Source: Clostridium sp. C105KSO13 (lineage in GTDB: Bacteria > Bacillota > Clostridia > Lachnospirales > Lachnospiraceae). From it: 64,000 nucleotides of DNA. The translations under genes were made by a program, and so were the position numbers. The notes beneath the pieces were generated by a model, which saw nothing but the letters and a program-made list of their open reading frames with translations, did not search any database and was not told the origin of the DNA. The stretch is from NCBI RefSeq assembly GCF_001517425.1, contig NZ_FBWL01000161.1:20423-84422 (forward strand), read 5' to 3'. Shown here piece by piece: positions 32,258 to 40,860 of this stretch; the stretch's first letter is position 1; each line of letters begins with the position of its first letter.

Positions 32258-34071
32258 CTTATATTGCCGGAGTTGACATAGGTAATTCTACAACTGAAGT
32301 ATGCGTCGGGGAAGCTGATCCCAGCGGCAGCATTCATTTCCTGACCAGCTCTTCCTGCCCTACAACAGGAACAAAAGGTACGCTTTCCAATACTCATGGC
32401 ATCAAAACCGCCTTAAAGCAGGCCATGAGTAAAATAAACCTGGATGTAGAGGAAATATCACTGATCCGCCTCAACGAGGCAGCTCCAGTCATTGGTGATA
32501 CCGCCATGGAAACCTTGACAGAGACAGTTATTACAGATTCATCCATGATTGGCCACAATCCGTCCACTCCTGCCGGCGCAGGCCAGGCTGTTGGGGAGAT
32601 TCTGCTTATTGACAAACTCTCCCGGGGCGTTTCCGGGACTGCCTATATTGTGGCGGCACCGTCCTCCTTTTCCTTCGAGAAAGTTGCTGCTCTTCTAAAT
32701 CAGTCCGCAGACTCTCTGGATATCGTGGGCGTGATTCTCCAGGCTGACGAGGCCGTTCTCGTGGAAAACCGGCTGCATAAAAAAATACCGATTATAGACG
32801 AAGTGGCACGAATTGACAAACTCCCCGACAAAGTACCTGCGGCAATCGAAGTTGCTCTGCCCGGGCAGACCATACGCATGCTGTCCAATCCCTATGGAAT
32901 TGCAACCCTTCTTCACCTGAATGCGGAAGAGACACGCGCAGTCACTCCCATTGCCAAGAGTCTGATTGGAAAGCGCAGTGCGGTTGTCCTGAAAACCCCC
33001 GGTGGCAATGTCCGTGAAAATGTACTCCCTGCCGGAGAAATATATCTGGATGCAGAGTACAGCACTTCCATTAACCTGGATGAAGGTGCAGAAAAAATCA
33101 TGAAGATTCTTTCTTCTGCCGGAAATATCCGGGACATCAGCGGGCAGCCGGAGACGAACGTAGGCAATATGTTCCGCCGGATTAAAAAGGGCATGAGCGA
33201 AGTCGATAACACTCCGGACGCAGATATCCACATCACGGATATTCTGGCCGTCGATACAATGGCACCTGTTTTAATTTCCGGTGCCCTGGCAGGGGAAACC
33301 TGTCTGGAAAAAGCGGTGGGTATTGCAGCTATGGTAAAAACGCGGCAGCTCCCCATGCAGAAAATAGCCGAAAGTTTAAGATCAGGACTCCGCACAGAAG
33401 TAAAAGTGGCCGGAGTTGAGGCCGTTATGGCCGCTCTCGGTGCACTCACCACTCCAGGCACAAAACTTCCCCTTGCCATTTTGGACATGGGCGGAGGATC
33501 CACTGATGCAGCTGTAATATCCGAAGAAGGAAAGGTCATCATGACACACCAGGCAGGAGCCGGAGAACTAGTCTCCATGCTGATTGAAACGGAATTAGGC
33601 TTGTCGGACCGGCACATGGCGGAACAGATTAAGAAGTATCCCCTTGCAAAAGTGGAAAGTCTTTTTCACATGCGCATGGAAAATGGACAGATGACCTTTG
33701 TAGATGAGTCTATTGATCCGCGGTTTTACGGACGTGTGGTTCTTCTAACAGAAGACGGTTTTATCCGCATTGAAGAAGATATCCCCATGGAGAAAATCGT
33801 GCAGGTGCGTCAGGATGCAAAGCGCAAGGTATTTGTAACAAATGCATTTCGTGCTCTTCAAAAAGTTGCGCCCGGCCACGATTTGAAAAACATATCAAAC
33901 GTGGTACTTGTGGGGGGTTCAGCTGAGGACTTCGAGATTCCCGAAATGCTTATGGAGGAATTCTCCAATTATCGTATTGTATGCGGCAGAGGCAATATAC
34001 GCGGACAGGAAGGTCCCCGAAATGCTGTAGCAACCGGACTTGTGCTATCATATGCAGGAGAGATACAATGA
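32254..34071 (+). CDS. pduG: Diol dehydratase reactivating factor, large subunit
   Basis: 605-aa chaperone-like ATPase (Hsp70/actin fold) that exchanges damaged cobalamin on the dehydratase. N-terminal phosphate loop YIAGVDIGNSTTEVCVG, a second ATPase motif LPLAILDMGGGSTDAAVI, and a C-terminal VVLVGGSAEDFEIPEML. The start overlaps pduE by 4 bp (TTG at 32254 or nearby; the conserved TYIAGVDIGNST begins immediately). Length matches PduG/DdrA (about 605-610). Confidence 0.95.
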   Translation: MTYIAGVDIGNSTTEVCVGEADPSGSIHFLTSSSCPTTGTKGTLSNTHGIKTALKQAMSKINLDVEEISLIRLNEAAPVIGDTAMETLTETVITDSSMIGHNPSTPAGAGQAVGEILLIDKLSRGVSGTAYIVAAPSSFSFEKVAALLNQSADSLDIVGVILQADEAVLVENRLHKKIPIIDEVARIDKLPDKVPAAIEVALPGQTIRMLSNPYGIATLLHLNAEETRAVTPIAKSLIGKRSAVVLKTPGGNVRENVLPAGEIYLDAEYSTSINLDEGAEKIMKILSSAGNIRDISGQPETNVGNMFRRIKKGMSEVDNTPDADIHITDILAVDTMAPVLISGALAGETCLEKAVGIAAMVKTRQLPMQKIAESLRSGLRTEVKVAGVEAVMAALGALTTPGTKLPLAILDMGGGSTDAAVISEEGKVIMTHQAGAGELVSMLIETELGLSDRHMAEQIKKYPLAKVESLFHMRMENGQMTFVDESIDPRFYGRVVLLTEDGFIRIEEDIPMEKIVQVRQDAKRKVFVTNAFRALQKVAPGHDLKNISNVVLVGGSAEDFEIPEMLMEEFSNYRIVCGRGNIRGQEGPRNAVATGLVLSYAGEIQ

Positions 34072-34400
34072 TTATTAAAAAACCTTCTATTTTTATATAT
34101 ACAAATGAACCCGATTCCGCTGCCCTAAAGGAAACCTGTGCCGGTATCGAAGAAGAAGGCTTATTTTTTGAATTGAAAGAAATGGAAAAGTCAGCTTTAG
34201 ATGAACTTGCCTGGCATGCAGCCAATGACTCCATGCTTGGTTCTGGAATCGGTATAAGGGGAAATCATATTGCCTTGCAGATGCGTGGCCTTGATAAAGG
34301 GTACAATATTCAGAGCTATCAGAATCCCACTAAAGAGCAATGCAGGAAACTGGGAGCAAACAGCGCAAGAGCTATTAAAAAGCTGGCATTTAAAGAGTAA
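34068..34400 (+). CDS. pduH: Diol dehydratase reactivating factor, small subunit
   Basis: 110 aa from the ATG at 34068 (MIIKKPSIFIYTNEPD), which overlaps the pduG stop by 4 bp; the longer open frame upstream is only antiparallel extension into pduG. Core segments DSMLGSGIGIRGNHIALQMRGLDKGYNIQ and REDTM-like spacing fit PduH/DdrB. Partner of the large reactivase subunit. Confidence 0.9.
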   Translation: MIIKKPSIFIYTNEPDSAALKETCAGIEEEGLFFELKEMEKSALDELAWHAANDSMLGSGIGIRGNHIALQMRGLDKGYNIQSYQNPTKEQCRKLGANSARAIKKLAFKE

Positions 34401-34430
34401 CTGTTTTACATAAAGGAGGAGAGCTTCACA

Positions 34431-35000
34431 ATGAAAATTTATACCAAAGGCGGAGATAAAGGCAAAACCTCTCTCATGAACGGAATCCGGGTTTCCAAAT
34501 GCGATACCAGAGTGGAACTATTAGGAACCATAGATGAACTAAACAGCCACATAGGGCTTGCAAAGGTGATTGCAGAATCGGAGCTTCGGGACCATCTTTC
34601 CAAAATACAGAGGGAATTGATGTTGATTATGGGTGGAATCGCCGATCCCCGTAACCCGGAATATCGTGTCTCCGACGAGCAAATTCAGGTACTAGAGAAA
34701 GAAATCGACAGAATGGAAAATTCTTTTCCACGCCCCGAGCTCTTTGTTCTATACGGAGGATGTGAGCAGTCTGCCCGGTTGGATGTAGCAAGAGCTGTGG
34801 CAAGACGGGCCGAGCGGAGATTTAATAAAGTCGCCCAAAACTACGGAGCCGATTCCGGGGCCTTAAAATATATTAACCGGTTGTCCGATTTTCTGTACGA
34901 AACAGCACGATATGCTGATTATAAAGCTTCCTCTGACTCAAATGATGAAATCATGCAGGAAGTCATTAAAAATGTAATGCAGACATTTAAAAAACAATAA
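34431..35000 (+). CDS. pduO: ATP:cob(I)alamin adenosyltransferase, PduO type
   Basis: 189-aa enzyme making adenosylcobalamin, the cofactor of the upstream dehydratase. Motifs: MKIYTKGGDKGKTSLMNG (ATP binding), VELLGTIDELNSHIGLAK, LFVLYGGCEQSARLDVARAVARRAER and YINRLSDFLYETARYAD. AAGGAGGAGA ribosome site. Separated from pduH by 30 bp, so in the same operon; coupling cofactor supply with use. Confidence 0.94.
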   Translation: MKIYTKGGDKGKTSLMNGIRVSKCDTRVELLGTIDELNSHIGLAKVIAESELRDHLSKIQRELMLIMGGIADPRNPEYRVSDEQIQVLEKEIDRMENSFPRPELFVLYGGCEQSARLDVARAVARRAERRFNKVAQNYGADSGALKYINRLSDFLYETARYADYKASSDSNDEIMQEVIKNVMQTFKKQ

Positions 35001-35041
35001 CTATAAATCTGTTATGATGCAATTCCCCTATTCTCCTATTA

Positions 35042-35638
35042 TTAATATTCTTCCCATCTTCCGTGTGTGCTCCCCGTTCTTCTATGGCGTGCTCTCTGCT
35101 TCCCACGCTGTATCTTCCTTTCTAAACGCCGTTTATCACGTTCCATTATCCTTGCAGGGGCAAGCGCTGTCCAGCAAAGAATACGTACAACCATAATCCC
35201 TAGGAAAACACCAATGCTGTCAATACCTACATCTTTGACCGAAGGACCGCGCCCCTCCACAAAGGACTGGTGGTATTCATCCCCACAGGCAAATCCCACA
35301 CATATCAGACCCGCAACCAGCACCAGTCCAAAGCCTCGGAGTCCATACACGTAAAAAGGAAGCCCTACTGTCATTGCCAGAATAAAATATTCCGTCATAT
35401 GTGCCGCCTTCCTCACCGGATATTCTATTCTTTGTGCAACTTCATCGATCTCCCAGTCCTCCAGGTTCTTATCTAACACCTCATTGCCGACCTCCAAAAG
35501 CTTGTGGCTTACAGTATAGCTCAAGTTCCCGGAGTCCATGCCAGATTGAGCAGAAAAGCTGAAAATCACATACATCATGATAACCGCAGGAAGAAAAGAC
35601 AACGGCTTTAATATAAACAAAATGAGCTTCTTAAACAT
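35042..35638 (-). CDS. VanZ-like membrane protein
   Basis: 198 aa with an N-terminal hydrophobic helix, FSFSAQSG after it (the usual VanZ-domain SxQ motif), a KAAHMTEYFILAMTV segment and GDEYHQSFVEGRGPSVKDVGIDSIGVFLG. These are the standard VanZ-domain motifs (KxxHfxeY, DExxQ, D). The C-terminus is strongly basic (RRLERKIQRGKQRARHRR), probably cytoplasmic. Function of the family is poorly known; glycopeptide tolerance is only one proposed role. Confidence 0.9.
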   Translation of the reverse strand: MFKKLILFILKPLSFLPAVIMMYVIFSFSAQSGMDSGNLSYTVSHKLLEVGNEVLDKNLEDWEIDEVAQRIEYPVRKAAHMTEYFILAMTVGLPFYVYGLRGFGLVLVAGLICVGFACGDEYHQSFVEGRGPSVKDVGIDSIGVFLGIMVVRILCWTALAPARIMERDKRRLERKIQRGKQRARHRRTGSTHGRWEEY

Positions 35639-35686
35639 CTCATATCACATCCTTTTCTGAAGTAAATATTTTATTCCCGCGAGCAA

Positions 35687-35721
35687 AGCGCCAAATGGAA
35701 ATGCCTGCATTTCTATTTGGC
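35687..35721. terminator. Inverted repeat after jetC
   Basis: CGCCAAATGGAAATGC / GCATTTCTATTTGGCG around a CT loop, directly after the jetC stop. There is no clean T-tract, so it may act as a transcript-stabilising hairpin or a weak terminator. Confidence 0.45.
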
Positions 35722-35723
35722 GA

Positions 35724-38700
35724 CTAAAATACCAGCTCCTGCTGTTCCATCACCTCTATCTGAGAAACCACCATAGTCTCCGGGTCATCTCCTCTAAGGT
35801 GATCTGCTCTCAGGTACTGCATGCCGTTTCTTAAGGATGCAGCCATCAGATTCAGTATATAAATATTGTCAAACCGATTGTAGATAGACTCTCCACCGAG
35901 ACCCGTCAGGCAGATAAGCTGAGTATTGGTCTTATCTGCCATATCCATCAGCGGTTTCAGCAGATGGGACGCATTTGTCTGGGCAAAGGGATTGTCCATG
36001 AGCAGAACTTTTCCCTCATTTCTGTCTGCGAAAATATCGGTGTCGTCCTTTCTCATATAGTACAACAGACTGGACAAGATGACAAATGCAGATAAAAATC
36101 CCTCGCCCCCTGAATTCCGCGCCACTTCTGCCCATGTAATTGGAAATTCTCTCTGTTCCTCGATTTTATAAAGCCGAATCTGTATAGTTCCCACTCCGAT
36201 TACCGCATCGTAGAGATTTCTGGTTGTAATATGGGTTCCAAAATATTCCTGGGCATTTTCGTTTTTCTCAAAAAGCTCAATTCCCTTTTTCGTAACCTCC
36301 TCTATAAAGTCCTGCAGACGCATCTGATACAGATTTTCATTTTCCTCCCACTCGGGGAGCTGAATTTTCAGCATCTTTACAGGGCGTTCACGAATTGTAA
36401 TTGTAGAGTTGTGATCTATTTTTCCCAGATTCTGATGAACCTCTCTGATATATTCCTCCATCAGCTCCACAATCTTTTTCTGTTCCTTTTCCACTAGGGA
36501 AATGTCCACTTCCAGTTTCTCCATCAGGCTATCATAGGACTGTAGGGTGGTAGAAAGCTGACGCAGAACCTGACAAGCATCCCCTGTGAGCTCCAGCATG
36601 GACTCCAATGGCTTTTTATAAAACTCTTCCTGAAACCGCTCCATACGCACAATTCGGTTTAAAACCTGAATCAATCTTTCTTTTGTCTCCTGTCTCTCTC
36701 GTATATCCTGATTATAATCTCGGATTAAAATTCCCTTGAAATTGCGCAGGTTACGGCTGTCCATCTCGGCAAAATTCTGCTCCCACACAACTTCCTCCCC
36801 GGGAGGCAGTTCATTATATTCTGCCAGTGCCGTCAGATTCTCATCATAGCTCTGCAGATGGGATTTCAGACAGTCCTCCTGTTTTTGAATCTCTGTTTTC
36901 TGATAACGAAGCTGATTTTTTCTGGCATCAAAATCCTGATCCTGTATCTCTGCTCTGGACAGGGGCTCCTCCTCTCCGCATTCACTCTTTATTTGTTTCA
37001 GCCTGTCGTCCCTCTGCTGAGAAAGAACAGCAATCTGCTTGTCCTCTTCATTCCAAAGTGTTTTCTTCACTTCCAGCTTCTTTTTTCTATCTTCCAGCAG
37101 AACTTCCCTGTGGGTTTCCTCTTTCCGTTCATAGTGGATATCTTCCCAGTCCCCCGGCTTAAGATGATATTTTTCTCTCAGATGCTCCAGTTCATCCTGT
37201 GCCTCTTCAAATCTTCTAACGGCCCTTTGCTCCTGATCCTCCAGATCTTGTAGTTCCTGGGACATGCTGGACGTAATAGCCCCATAGCGTGCCTCCGCAG
37301 CCGCCACATCCTGCTGGGTCAGGTCTTCTTGTATCTCTGTCTCTTCGTATCTCTGATACTTCTGGCAGCGCTCACCAAGAGCACTGCCTTCTCTCTCCAG
37401 CTGATCCTGCTCTGCTTCCAGCTCTCTTTGTCTCTCCTGCTGCCGCTCCAGCTGAACTTGTGCTAATTTCTGATTCTCCTGCTGCCGCTTAATATCCCTG
37501 CGGCATTTCTCCAGGGATTCCCGATTCCGTTCATAGCTTTTATATGCTTCACACAGCTGCCTGTAGTCTTCCATTCTCCGGTTTTGATGAAAAATATCCT
37601 GCTCCGCCTTTTGAATGGCCTTCTCCAGATGCTCCAGTTCTGCCTTCAGTTCCGCCAGATCAGAAGACACCTTTCTGACATCTTCATCCAGCTTGACCAG
37701 CTGCATGCCCAGTTCTTTTATCGCCTCTTCATTTGCTATAAACTTATCCAGACTGACTTGCTGATTTTTAATAGTCTCCCGGCGTTCAAAATATTCCTCA
37801 TATTCTGATTGACGGATTGCAATTGCCTCTTTCTTCCTCTGGATCTGCTGTTCCTTTTCCAGCACCAGGGAACGCAGCTTTTCTTCATTCAACAGATTTT
37901 CATTGAACAGTACATAGAAACTGACATCGGGAAAATGAAGAATACCTGCAGCATCCTTATTCTGCTTCTGTTCCAGATTTTCCCTTACAATAATAGGAAT
38001 GGGAAATGAAGTATAAACAGCACCCGGGCTTTGAGTCAGTTTTTTCATCTCCTGCTCTGATAAAATTAGAGCATAAGGGAGAAACGGATGACTGCGGACC
38101 AGTTCCTGATTCTCTTTTTCTGTGTATCCGTTTTTCTGCAGCCACTCCATACCATAAATCACGTGGATTCCCATGTTTTGAAGCTCTGTTTCAAATTCTT
38201 TCGGAAGGTCCAGAACCTTTCCTTGAGTAAGGCTCTGATACTCCTTTTGCAGCACGTCCTCCTCTTTCTCCAGATTTCTCCGCAAAGATGCTATTTCTGT
38301 CAGCTTTCTTTCAGAAGTGCGGATGATTTTTTCCGTATCATAGAGTGACTTCTCGTCCAACTCCAGGTAAGTCATAATCACCCTGCGCTTTTCTAGCTCC
38401 CGGTTATATTTAGATTGCAGTTTCTCCTCCTGCTCTTTCTCAAGCTTTTTTTCTATCTGCTCTCTCCCCAGATCTGCAAGAGTTCGCTCCAGCCCTCTCT
38501 GCTGATTTTGAGAACTCTCGAATTGCCTTTTCTTCCGCAGCTTTTCTCTGTTCTCTTCCTCCAGCGCCTTTTCATATGCTTCACGGCGTATCTCCAGAGT
38601 CCCCGGCTCGTAGGTGCCTAAAATATTGCGTACAAGGTCTTCTTTGTAAAGTGTATTATAATGTTCCTCCTGGCTGCCGTAGGACTCCACTTTACTTTGC

Positions 38701-40130
38701 AGGGCCCCTTCAGCTGCCATTTTCTGCCGAATGTCCTCTTCCAGTTTGAAAATCTTTTCTTTCTCTGTACTGATGTGATCCAAAATCTGTCGGTGATGTG
38801 TCTTCTTTTCCTGTCTTAGCTCTTTATTTTTCTCCAGGGCAATCCCATAATAACTCTTCAGCCTGTACCCTAATTGGTTTCTCTCCGGCTCCAGATCTTC
38901 ATCTTTCTTCCGAGAAACTTCCAGCTTTTGACGCACCAGCAGAAGTTCACTCTCTTCCTCTTTCGTCAGTTCCTGTTGCTTTGCACACAACAGCAAATGG
39001 AGATATCTTTCTATCCCTGCTGCCTCCCGTTCAAGCTCTTCCTGCTCCATCTCAATCATATCCCGATTACTGACATGAAAGCTCTGTTCTTCCTCCAGAT
39101 GATGAACCTCACTGGAAAGTTTCTCGTATTCCACCCGAGAGACTTTGCGGCTCACTTCTTGCAGCTGTTCCCGGACATCTTGGTATGCGGCTTCTGTATC
39201 GCTTCGAAGCCCGTTCAGCTCCCGGATAAAATAGGCAATCCTGTTCTCCTGTCCCAACCTTTTTCGGTCAGCTTCGCGGTAGAGTTCAGCCTTTTCCTGA
39301 ATACGAAGTGCCTCTTCTTTAAATGCCCGAATCGTATCCCGGCGTTTGATTTTGCTCTGATTGTCTTTATACTGACCGACGTATTTCTCTACAATCTTCT
39401 GAAATTCTTTCATCCGGTTCTTATCTTTATTCAGCTTGCTTTCCACCGCATCCAGAAACCATTTCTCTACCAGTCCCCGCTCATCTTTACAGTCGGCAAA
39501 TAAATCTGAAAGACCGGACTCCTTCAGATTCACTTTCTTGATGATGGTCTCCCACTCTTTGTCGTTAATCTGGTATTCTTTCAGCTTCTCAAAATACTGC
39601 CTGGATTGAGCCCCATTGTTCATATCATAATAAAAAAAGTTCATAGAGCGGTCTTTTTTATAAGACTCAAACATCTGCCGGCAGGCCGCAAAATTTTTCA
39701 GTATGATTTCTTTCTTTCCCTTTTCTACAACCGGCAGATGATGTATATCCTGAAGACAGGGCTCTTGATATTCACTGATAATATTCACCATTTCCAGATT
39801 GTCTCCCCTTGTGTCTTCCGCATCCTGGCTCCGCCGTACCATCATTCCGGTAAGCACATAGCCCGCTCCCTGATCCAGAACCCACTCCACCAGAATGAAG
39901 GATGGTTTATTTGTTGTGAAATAACTCTCAAAAGGGCGGTCTTTCGCGTCACGGTACCTTTTGTGGACGAAGGGTGCCGTTATCATCTGAACCAGCACAG
40001 ACTTCCCCCCACCATTTCGCAGGGAAAGCAGAGTGCTCTCTCCGTTTAAATGAAATGTCTCATCACTGATACGGATTGCATTGTTATTGTAATTGATATT
40101 AATCAGCCTAACACCGTTTATTTTACTCAT
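35724..40130 (-). CDS. jetC: Wadjet SMC-like ATPase JetC (MukB-like)
   Basis: 1468-aa SMC/MukB-type motor. N-terminal head with P-loop LRNGGGKSVL (about 39-46), two long coiled-coil arms (about 230-540 and 770-1150), a hinge-like region between them, and a C-terminal head with the ABC signature NSGGEGFLSAF (about 1339-1349) and Walker B VLLMDNPFAQTN (Asp about 1379). The residue after the Walker B Asp is Asn where SMC proteins usually have the catalytic Glu. Overlaps jetB by 8 bp. In Wadjet, JetABC loops and extrudes DNA, and recognises small circles for cleavage by JetD. Confidence 0.88.
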   Translation of the reverse strand: MSKINGVRLININYNNNAIRISDETFHLNGESTLLSLRNGGGKSVLVQMITAPFVHKRYRDAKDRPFESYFTTNKPSFILVEWVLDQGAGYVLTGMMVRRSQDAEDTRGDNLEMVNIISEYQEPCLQDIHHLPVVEKGKKEIILKNFAACRQMFESYKKDRSMNFFYYDMNNGAQSRQYFEKLKEYQINDKEWETIIKKVNLKESGLSDLFADCKDERGLVEKWFLDAVESKLNKDKNRMKEFQKIVEKYVGQYKDNQSKIKRRDTIRAFKEEALRIQEKAELYREADRKRLGQENRIAYFIRELNGLRSDTEAAYQDVREQLQEVSRKVSRVEYEKLSSEVHHLEEEQSFHVSNRDMIEMEQEELEREAAGIERYLHLLLCAKQQELTKEEESELLLVRQKLEVSRKKDEDLEPERNQLGYRLKSYYGIALEKNKELRQEKKTHHRQILDHISTEKEKIFKLEEDIRQKMAAEGALQSKVESYGSQEEHYNTLYKEDLVRNILGTYEPGTLEIRREAYEKALEEENREKLRKKRQFESSQNQQRGLERTLADLGREQIEKKLEKEQEEKLQSKYNRELEKRRVIMTYLELDEKSLYDTEKIIRTSERKLTEIASLRRNLEKEEDVLQKEYQSLTQGKVLDLPKEFETELQNMGIHVIYGMEWLQKNGYTEKENQELVRSHPFLPYALILSEQEMKKLTQSPGAVYTSFPIPIIVRENLEQKQNKDAAGILHFPDVSFYVLFNENLLNEEKLRSLVLEKEQQIQRKKEAIAIRQSEYEEYFERRETIKNQQVSLDKFIANEEAIKELGMQLVKLDEDVRKVSSDLAELKAELEHLEKAIQKAEQDIFHQNRRMEDYRQLCEAYKSYERNRESLEKCRRDIKRQQENQKLAQVQLERQQERQRELEAEQDQLEREGSALGERCQKYQRYEETEIQEDLTQQDVAAAEARYGAITSSMSQELQDLEDQEQRAVRRFEEAQDELEHLREKYHLKPGDWEDIHYERKEETHREVLLEDRKKKLEVKKTLWNEEDKQIAVLSQQRDDRLKQIKSECGEEEPLSRAEIQDQDFDARKNQLRYQKTEIQKQEDCLKSHLQSYDENLTALAEYNELPPGEEVVWEQNFAEMDSRNLRNFKGILIRDYNQDIRERQETKERLIQVLNRIVRMERFQEEFYKKPLESMLELTGDACQVLRQLSTTLQSYDSLMEKLEVDISLVEKEQKKIVELMEEYIREVHQNLGKIDHNSTITIRERPVKMLKIQLPEWEENENLYQMRLQDFIEEVTKKGIELFEKNENAQEYFGTHITTRNLYDAVIGVGTIQIRLYKIEEQREFPITWAEVARNSGGEGFLSAFVILSSLLYYMRKDDTDIFADRNEGKVLLMDNPFAQTNASHLLKPLMDMADKTNTQLICLTGLGGESIYNRFDNIYILNLMAASLRNGMQYLRADHLRGDDPETMVVSQIEVMEQQELVF

Positions 40131-40839
40131 TATCCTTTACCCCCAATACCTGCATGATCCTCTGATAATTGTTTTGATTCAGGAGGTTCCAGTCCATGAA
40201 ATTGTCCAATTTCTTTGTTGTCTTAATCATTTCATCCTGTTCCACATATTCAATCAGGCCCTGCTTCTGTAAAAAAATTAAAATATGATGAAGAAACCCC
40301 TCTTTTGTTGTACGGGCACGGGATCCTCTTTCGTCGGAGCGCAGTGCCTCATAGGCTTCAAGCATGTTGGAAAAGGCGATTTCTTCCCGCTCCTCTCCCT
40401 CCTCACCTAAATTCTCTGCGCCTTCCTTCAGCCGGCTGGAAATGCAGTTTTGAAGTTCTCCCACGCGAATATACTCCCGGGCCTTGCTGCTGCCCCCCTG
40501 CCCATCAAAGAACTCCACAAGAAGCGTGAGTATGGCAAACTGAGACAGGTAATAATCTTTGTCCGTCGCATTCGATTTGCAAAGTGCTGCTTTGAGCTGA
40601 GCCTTAGAGAAACCCAGTGTATTGTTTTCTTCATGGGGAATGAGATAAACTACATTTCCATACCGCTCAATGTCGCTCTGGGCAGCCTCCCCCTGAGACT
40701 TCACCAGATTTTGAATGGCCTCCTGCTCCGTATAAGCCTTGTAGAGATGGTGTTCCTCTTCCTCCCGCAGCTCATGGTGCTCCAGAAGATAATAAAATAT
40801 TTCCTGGCTCGTCCTGATTTCTTCTATTTCATATGCCAT
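40123..40839 (-). CDS. jetB: Wadjet JetB (MukE-like)
   Basis: 238-aa protein, mostly helical and rich in Glu, with winged-helix-like spacing (QFAILTLLVEFFDGQ, GFLHHILIFLQKQGLIEYVEQ). By position between a kleisin-like and an SMC-like gene it is the MukE/JetB component that bridges kleisin and SMC heads. Its start is 22 bp after the jetA stop, and its stop overlaps the jetC start. I recall related proteins annotated as DUF6063; this could not be checked. Confidence 0.75.
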   Translation of the reverse strand: MAYEIEEIRTSQEIFYYLLEHHELREEEEHHLYKAYTEQEAIQNLVKSQGEAAQSDIERYGNVVYLIPHEENNTLGFSKAQLKAALCKSNATDKDYYLSQFAILTLLVEFFDGQGGSSKAREYIRVGELQNCISSRLKEGAENLGEEGEEREEIAFSNMLEAYEALRSDERGSRARTTKEGFLHHILIFLQKQGLIEYVEQDEMIKTTKKLDNFMDWNLLNQNNYQRIMQVLGVKDNE

Positions 40840-40860
40840 ATTCTTTTTCCTTTCCCTATC

